Shown piece after piece: positions 59,526 to 64,000 of a stretch of DNA of 64,000 nucleotides. Each line of letters begins with the position of its first letter. The first letter of the stretch is position 1. Source of the DNA: CAVWSM01 sp963798505 (lineage in GTDB: Bacteria > Actinomycetota > Actinomycetes > Jiangellales > Jiangellaceae); contig CAWCTX010000009.1 of the NCBI GenBank assembly GCA_963798505.1, forward strand, positions 462,739 to 526,738, read 5' to 3'. The notes beneath the pieces are model-generated. The model searched no databases and was not told the origin of the DNA. It worked only from the letters and a program-made list of their open reading frames with translations. Both the position numbers and the translations under genes were made by a program.

Positions 59526-61276
59526 CCGACGGCCATCGTGCTCGCCAGCCGCGCCGACCGCTCAGGGCGGCGTTGGTCACGATGCCGGCAGCGCCACCTG
59601 TCCCGCTGGCGACGCTCGACGGCACGCATCTCGTCGCCGAGCGGCCGCCAGTTCGCCGGCGACCGTCCGGCGAGCCACCGCCCTTGCCGCGAAAGCTCAA
59701 CACCTCCGGCAAGTCGTGGCTGGTCCTGACATTGGCGGTGGTCGTGTCGTTGGTCGTCATCGCCTTCAGCTCGACAGTCGCGTCCGTGCTCTACGCGTTT
59801 GACCACGCATTCCTGGAGCGGCTGGCCAGCGTGCGCTCGCCCGCGCTCACTCGTGTGATGACGTGGATGGGCAAGCTCGCGAACGGAGACGTGCTGCGAG
59901 TCTTGGTGATCGTCAACGTCGTCATCCTCGTGATCTGGCGACGATGGCGACAGTTGTTCGTCTGGCTTGGTGCCGGCCTCTTCAGTGCCGTGCTCGTCTT
60001 CTGGCTCACCCTGGTCGTCCAACGTCCGCGGCCTCTCGGCATCGAGATCCTGGGGCCGTGGGAAGGCTTTGCCATGCCGTCGTTGCCGATGGCTGTGCTG
60101 GGCACATTCCTCCTGTGCGCCGCCTACGCCACACTTCCCGCCGGTCGGCCAAGGGACATCGGCAAGTCCGTGGTTGTGCTCATGCTGGCCGTCACTGTCA
60201 CGTCAAGGCTGTACCTGGCCCAAGAGGGTCCGAGCGACGCACTCTTCGGCGTCGTCATCGGGGTCGCCATTCCCATCGCCGCATTCCGCTGGTTCGCGCC
60301 GAACAGTGTGTTTCCCGTGACCTATCGCCGCGGCCGGACGGCTCATCTCGATGTCAGCGGTCCCCGTGGGGACGCGATCGTGCGCGCGCTCCGGGACCAG
60401 CTCGGAATCATCGCCACCGACGTACGGCCGTTCGGGCTCGCGGGGTCTGGCGGCTCTACGCCGCTGCGCGTCAGCGTCACAGGTCAACCCGACCCGTACT
60501 TGTTCTGCAAGCTCTACGCGATCACGCACCTGCGTGCCGACCGTTGGTACAAGCTGGGGCGCACGTTGCTCTACGGTCAGCTCGAGGACGAGAAGCCCTT
60601 CAACAGCGTCCGCCGGCTCGTCCAGTACGAGGACTACGTTCTTCGTCTGCTGTACGACGCGCAGCTTCCGGTGCCGAAGCCGTACGGCATCGTCGACATC
60701 ACACCCGAGCGTGAGTACCTGCTGGTCACCCAGTTCTTCGACGGTGCCTCCGAGATCGGCGAGGCCGAGGTCGAGGTCGACGATTCGATCATCGACCAGG
60801 GTCTCCTCGTCGTGCGCCGGATGTGGGACTCCGGCCTCGCACATCGCGACATCAAGCCGGCGAACGTGCTGGTCCGCGAGGGGCGGCTGATCCTGATCGA
60901 CTCAGCATTCGCTCAAGTACGGCCGAGTCCGTGGCGTCAAGCCGTAGATCTCGCGAACATGATGCTCGTCCTGGGTCTGCGCAGTGACGCCCGCCGTGTG
61001 TACGAGGCCGCGCGTCGGCACTTCACCGAAGCGGAGATCGCCGAGGCCTTCGCGGCCACCCGCGGGATCACGATGCCGTCCCAGCTGCGCGGGATGCTGC
61101 GCAGCGAGAGCCGCGACCTGCACGCGGAGTTCCTCACGCTGCTTCCGGCGCAGCTGCCGAAGGTGCGAATTCAGCGTTGGAGCGTTCGACGCATCGCCCT
61201 GACTATCGCCGTCGCAGTCGGCGGGTGGATCGCCGCCTTCGCGGCCGTCTCTCTCCTGTTGTCGAGGCCGCTATGA
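59522..61276 (+). CDS. Degenerate PAP2 domain fused to a protein-kinase-like domain
   Basis: This is a 584-aa membrane protein. Residues ~65-260 have the PAP2 six-helix layout but with altered catalytic motifs: VVQRPRPLG keeps R-P, while the SGH motif reads PSLPMAV and the final motif SRLYLAQEGPSDA lacks the His. Residues ~330-530 form a kinase-like fold with HRDIKPANVL (H441, catalytic D443, N448) and LIDSAF in place of DFG (D460). LFCKLYAITHLRADRWYKLG supplies the Lys region. A C-terminal helix (IALTIAVAVGGWIAAFAAVSLLL) closes it. The kinase may phosphorylate a lipid-linked sugar or a protein at the membrane. Start GTG 59522 overlaps the previous stop; lipid-envelope genes follow. Confidence 0.82.
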   Translation: MTDGHRARQPRRPLRAALVTMPAAPPVPLATLDGTHLVAERPPVRRRPSGEPPPLPRKLNTSGKSWLVLTLAVVVSLVVIAFSSTVASVLYAFDHAFLERLASVRSPALTRVMTWMGKLANGDVLRVLVIVNVVILVIWRRWRQLFVWLGAGLFSAVLVFWLTLVVQRPRPLGIEILGPWEGFAMPSLPMAVLGTFLLCAAYATLPAGRPRDIGKSVVVLMLAVTVTSRLYLAQEGPSDALFGVVIGVAIPIAAFRWFAPNSVFPVTYRRGRTAHLDVSGPRGDAIVRALRDQLGIIATDVRPFGLAGSGGSTPLRVSVTGQPDPYLFCKLYAITHLRADRWYKLGRTLLYGQLEDEKPFNSVRRLVQYEDYVLRLLYDAQLPVPKPYGIVDITPEREYLLVTQFFDGASEIGEAEVEVDDSIIDQGLLVVRRMWDSGLAHRDIKPANVLVREGRLILIDSAFAQVRPSPWRQAVDLANMMLVLGLRSDARRVYEAARRHFTEAEIAEAFAATRGITMPSQLRGMLRSESRDLHAEFLTLLPAQLPKVRIQRWSVRRIALTIAVAVGGWIAAFAAVSLLLSRPL

Positions 61277-61860
61277 AAGCCCTCGCCGCGCTCGCGTGTC
61301 TCCTGCCAGGTCTGGTCGCCTGTTCCGGCTCGGTCGAAGCCGAGTTCGGCGCCGACACGTTGGGGGGACGGCCCGCATGCACCACCGAAAGCGACCGGGG
61401 GCTGGGCCCCGTGAGTCCTGGCTTGGTCCTGATGGCCCAGGCGGTGCCAACCGCGTCGATGCTGCCGTGCCTTGGCGAACTACCGGCCGGCTGGACCTTC
61501 GAGAGTCTGCAAGCCAACGATGTCGGCGCCACGTTCTGGCTCGACTCAGAGCATGACGGCAGGCATGTGATGAGCGTTGCCGTCAGCCGTCACTGCGATA
61601 CAGACGGTTCGACGAACGTAGCCAGTGATCGCGGTGGGATGCAGCTCTATGAGAGCGTCGACAGCCTCCGCCAGAGCGGTCAGTTTCACTACGTGTTCGC
61701 CGGCGGCTGTGTGACCTATGACTTCGACGCCCCCGGCGCGCTAGGTCCCGAACCACTCGCCGCGATCTTCGACGCGCTGGGCTTCGTACCACGCGCCGAG
61801 ATCGCGAACGTCATCCACGAAAGCACCAACGGCCGCCTGTCGCTCGATCCGGCCGACTGA
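61273..61860 (+). CDS. Putative lipoprotein, unknown
   Basis: This is a 195-aa protein with a lipoprotein signal peptide: a hydrophobic segment ending in the lipobox LVAC (MKALAALACLLPGLVACSGS), predicting lipidation of C17. The mature part has paired cysteines (PACTTESD, MLPCLGELP, RHCDTDG, GGCVTYDF) and no known family pattern. The ATG overlaps the PAP2-kinase stop by ATGA, and the next gene follows after 10 nt. The location suggests an outer-face partner of the membrane kinase or of the lipid synthase. Confidence 0.8.
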   Translation: MKALAALACLLPGLVACSGSVEAEFGADTLGGRPACTTESDRGLGPVSPGLVLMAQAVPTASMLPCLGELPAGWTFESLQANDVGATFWLDSEHDGRHVMSVAVSRHCDTDGSTNVASDRGGMQLYESVDSLRQSGQFHYVFAGGCVTYDFDAPGALGPEPLAAIFDALGFVPRAEIANVIHESTNGRLSLDPAD

Positions 61861-61870
61861 GGAGGCCATC

Positions 61871-62974
61871 GTGACCAGTACCGCTACCACCCCGAGCCCC
61901 CCGGCATCGTCGCGTCGTCGATGGCGCTTGCGCAAGCTGGTCGGCCCGCTGATCTCCATCGTGATCGTCGTCGCCGTCTTCTGGTATTTCCTTCCCCAGT
62001 TCACCAGCCTGTCCGACGTCTGGGCATCGGTGAAGTCGATGACCTGGATGGAGCTCGCGACGCTCACACTGCTCGCGCTATGGAACCTCTGGACGTACTC
62101 ATTCGTCTTTGTCCTCACCATGCCTGGCCTGCGAGACCGGCAGGCGATGGTTGTCATCGAGTCGAGCACCGCGGTGGCCAACACGCTGCCCGGCGGCGGC
62201 GCCATCGGCATCGGCATGACCTACTCGATGTGCTCGTCGTGGGGATTCTCGCGCTCGCGGACTTCTGTGTCGCTGCTCGTCGCGGGGATCTGGAACAACT
62301 TCGCCAAGCTCGGCCTGCCGGTGATCGCGCTGGCCCTGCTCGCCGTGCAGGGCAACGCCAGCGGCGCCCGCATGTTTGCCGCAGCCATCGGCGTCTTGTC
62401 CCTCATTGCCGCCATCGCCATCTTCAGGATGTTGCTGCGCAGCGACGCCAGTGCACGCTGGGTGGGCGAAAGGGCAGGTCAAATCGCGTCGGCAATACTT
62501 CGTCGCCTCGGCCGTCCGCCAGTGTCCGGCTGGGATCTCGCGACGATCAAGTTCCGCCAGCGCACCGTGCTGTTGCTTCGCGCCCGATGGCTTCCGATCA
62601 CGGTGGCTACGCTGGTCAGCCACCTCTCCTTGTACGTCGTGCTGCTGGTCACGCTGCGGCATGTCGGGGTATCCGAGGAGGAGGTCAGCTGGGTCGAGGT
62701 GCTCGCCGTGTTCGCGCTGGCACGGCTGCTGACCGCCATCCCGCTGACTCCCGGCGGTCTCGGGATCGTCGACGTGGCGCTGATTACCGGCCTTGCCGCC
62801 GCCGGTGGCGACCGCGCGGAGGTTGCGGCGGCGGTGCTCATCTTCCGGGCGCTCACCTACGTGCTCCCCATCCCGATCGGGCTGGGCACGTACGTGTTCT
62901 GGCGGCGCAACCGCTCGTGGCGCCGGCCACCGAACAGCGCACCGCGCACGGATCTTGTGCCGGAGACGGTTTGA
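61871..62974 (+). CDS. LPG-synthase-type (UPF0104/AglD-like) membrane protein
   Basis: This is a 367-aa integral membrane protein with about eight helices, of the lysylphosphatidylglycerol-synthase transmembrane family (flippase-like half of MprF, AglD). Conserved features are NTLPGGGAIGIGMTYSMCSSWG, the LLVAGIWNNFAKLGLPVIAL segment and, near the C-terminus, LTAIPLTPGGLGIVDVALI. It lacks the aminoacyl-transferase domain of MprF, so it may move or modify a lipid-linked intermediate. The GTG at 61871 has GAGGAGG upstream. Its stop overlaps the PAP2 gene start (TGATG). Confidence 0.88.
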   Translation: MTSTATTPSPPASSRRRWRLRKLVGPLISIVIVVAVFWYFLPQFTSLSDVWASVKSMTWMELATLTLLALWNLWTYSFVFVLTMPGLRDRQAMVVIESSTAVANTLPGGGAIGIGMTYSMCSSWGFSRSRTSVSLLVAGIWNNFAKLGLPVIALALLAVQGNASGARMFAAAIGVLSLIAAIAIFRMLLRSDASARWVGERAGQIASAILRRLGRPPVSGWDLATIKFRQRTVLLLRARWLPITVATLVSHLSLYVVLLVTLRHVGVSEEEVSWVEVLAVFALARLLTAIPLTPGGLGIVDVALITGLAAAGGDRAEVAAAVLIFRALTYVLPIPIGLGTYVFWRRNRSWRRPPNSAPRTDLVPETV

Positions 62975-63588
62975 TGGCCCGCCCGCTGGCACCACAGGAG
63001 ACCAGCCACCCGCAACGATATGTTCGCGGCTGGCCCGAGATTGCGCTGCTGGGTGGTGGGATCGCCTTGTTCGCCCTGGCGTCCCTTCCCGTCGAACCTG
63101 ACTCCGTTCCGGGATGGGAGCAGGGCATCTTCCGGTTCATCAACGACCACTCGGTGCTGCCCTGGTTGCTGGTCTGGCCGTTCATGCAGCTCGGCAACTT
63201 CTTCGCCGTCCCGATCGCCGCGGCCGTCGCTGCATCCACCAGGCGCTTCCGGCTGGCGGCCAGCATTCTGCTCGGCGGTGTCATCGCCTACGTTCTGGCG
63301 AAAGTCGTCAAGGGTGAGATCGAGCGCGGTCGACCCGCAGCGATGCTGGACGACGTGTTCATCCGCGGTGATATCCCGCTAGGCCGGGGCTATGTCTCCG
63401 GACACGCAGCGGTCGCGACACTCCTGGCCGCCCTGGCTTGGCCCTACCTTGGGACGCGCGGACGAGCGGCGGCCGCGGCAGCCGTCCTGGTCGTGCTCAC
63501 CGCGCGGATATTCGTCGGCGCGCACCTGCCACTGGACGTGATCGGTGGAGCGGCACTCGGGCTCGCCATGGCGGGGCTGTCCGCCTGA
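62974..63588 (+). CDS. PAP2-family membrane phosphatase
   Basis: This is a 204-aa PAP2 phosphatase with complete catalytic motifs: KVVKGEIERGRPA (K-x6-RP), YVSGHAAVAT (SGH) and ARIFVGAHLPLDVIGG (R-x5-H-x3-D). Five to six helices. It dephosphorylates lipid phosphates such as phosphatidic acid or undecaprenyl diphosphate on the outer face of the membrane. It contrasts with the degenerate PAP2 domain two genes upstream. It is the last gene of the overlapping four-gene envelope cluster; about 100 nt of non-coding sequence follow. Confidence 0.93.
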   Translation: MARPLAPQETSHPQRYVRGWPEIALLGGGIALFALASLPVEPDSVPGWEQGIFRFINDHSVLPWLLVWPFMQLGNFFAVPIAAAVAASTRRFRLAASILLGGVIAYVLAKVVKGEIERGRPAAMLDDVFIRGDIPLGRGYVSGHAAVATLLAALAWPYLGTRGRAAAAAAVLVVLTARIFVGAHLPLDVIGGAALGLAMAGLSA

Positions 63589-63691
63589 TGCTCGGGCGCC
63601 CGGAGACTCGGTCCGGTTAGGCGACTCTGCCGGAGACATCCGCGATCCTTAGTCCGGCGAGAGTGAAACCGCGACGAAGAGGAGCCGGACC

Positions 63692-64000
63692 ATGGCAAAG
63701 CCGTTGATGGTTGCCCTAGAACCCCGCCAGCGTCGCAGGCTGTTCATCGGTGTGCTGCTGCGGACCGCACTGACGTCGACCGTGCTGGTTGCCCTGTACT
63801 ACGTCCTTCCATTGGACGACTTGGGACGCCTGTCCGCATGGGCTCGCCTCGTTGTTGGCTTGTTTCTGATGACCGTCGTGATCACCTGGCAGATCCGGAT
63901 GATTCTCGTCGCGGTATCCAGGCCTTCGGGCGATCGAGTCGCTGGCCGTCTCTCTCCCGCTGTTCCTGCTGTTCTTCGCGTCCACATACTTTCTGATGTC
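63692..64000 (+). pseudogene. Two-helix ion-channel-like protein, partial, one frameshift
   Basis: ATG at 63692 with AGGAG upstream. The first part has two helices (LFIGVLLRTALTSTVLVALYYVLPL and LVVGLFLMTVVITWQIRMILV). From about 63,915 the meaningful frame switches: AIESLAVSLPLFLLFFASTYFLM, which in actinobacterial two-transmembrane potassium-channel-like proteins precedes the pore loop. The gene continues beyond the window. A single missing or extra base near GCCTTCGGGCGATC explains the break. Ion-channel assignment is from the pattern only. Confidence 0.6.

Noticed and set aside
1..64000. tRNA, rRNA, CRISPR arrays, IS elements or prophage genes
   Set aside because: None recognised on reading both strands; no transposase, integrase, terminase or regular short repeats were found.

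Overview
The window is high-GC DNA from an actinobacterium. The evidence is frequent GTG and TTG starts, many 4-nt ATGA or GTGA gene overlaps, and families typical of that phylum: 13E12/DUF222 HNH protein, LtrA, DUF6325, DUF6069, SHOCT, LAL-type LuxR regulators, MSMEG_05xx-type proteins and a TCGAAC-N4-GTTCGA SOS box. The genus cannot be fixed from the sequence. No rRNA, tRNA, insertion sequence or CRISPR array was seen. About ten genes carry clean single-base frameshifts, which looks more like base-level indel error in the assembly than gene decay. 'Broken' genes should be read with that in mind.

Layout. 1-5.6 kb: partial EamA transporter, then a three-gene signalling operon (ammonium-transporter/histidine-kinase fusion, CheY-like receiver, receiver-cyclase-LuxR protein). 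5.7-11.6 kb: GNAT and DHFR-like enzymes, a VapBC pair with a frameshifted antitoxin, LtrA, a ZIP-like transporter and small membrane proteins. 11.7-17.9 kb: a heavily frameshifted arylsulfatase, DUF6325, two cysteine-less CMD-like proteins sharing a repeated upstream element, and a LAL regulator. 18-36 kb: frameshifted CorA, a QorB-like reductase with its HxlR regulator, a CD225 protein, a second LAL regulator, a PEP-synthase-like enzyme, an SOS-controlled DUF222/HNH gene, MOSC, an MDR reductase divergent from a MarR gene with three regularly spaced operators, and an acyltransferase.

The most interesting part is 36.4-54.6 kb. It holds a full set of the enzymes proposed for bacterial coenzyme M biosynthesis: phosphosulfolactate synthase, two aspartase/fumarase-superfamily lyases and a D-cysteine-desulfhydrase-like PLP enzyme, with one unrecognised gene inside the same operon. 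Tightly packed around this operon are homologues of the nitrilase-linked 'nitrogen starvation' (Nit1C-type) cluster: AIR-synthase-like, MSMEG_0567 acetyltransferase, MSMEG_0568 radical SAM, MSMEG_0565 glycosyltransferase and MSMEG_0572/Sll0783. No nitrilase is present; an amidohydrolase sits there instead. FdrA and DUF1116 proteins, an OsmC-like protein, an SQR-like flavoprotein, a CoA-disulfide-reductase-like flavoprotein and an XRE-cupin regulator complete the locus. A short motif, CTATCGGNAAC, recurs upstream of several of its transcription units. I infer one co-regulated thiol/sulfonate and nitrogen metabolism locus whose product is unknown.

54.6-64 kb: DUF1345 and DUF6069 membrane proteins, a NarL-type two-component pair, and an envelope-lipid cluster: degenerate-PAP2/kinase fusion, lipoprotein, LPG-synthase-type membrane protein and PAP2 phosphatase. 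The window ends in a partial ion-channel-like gene.
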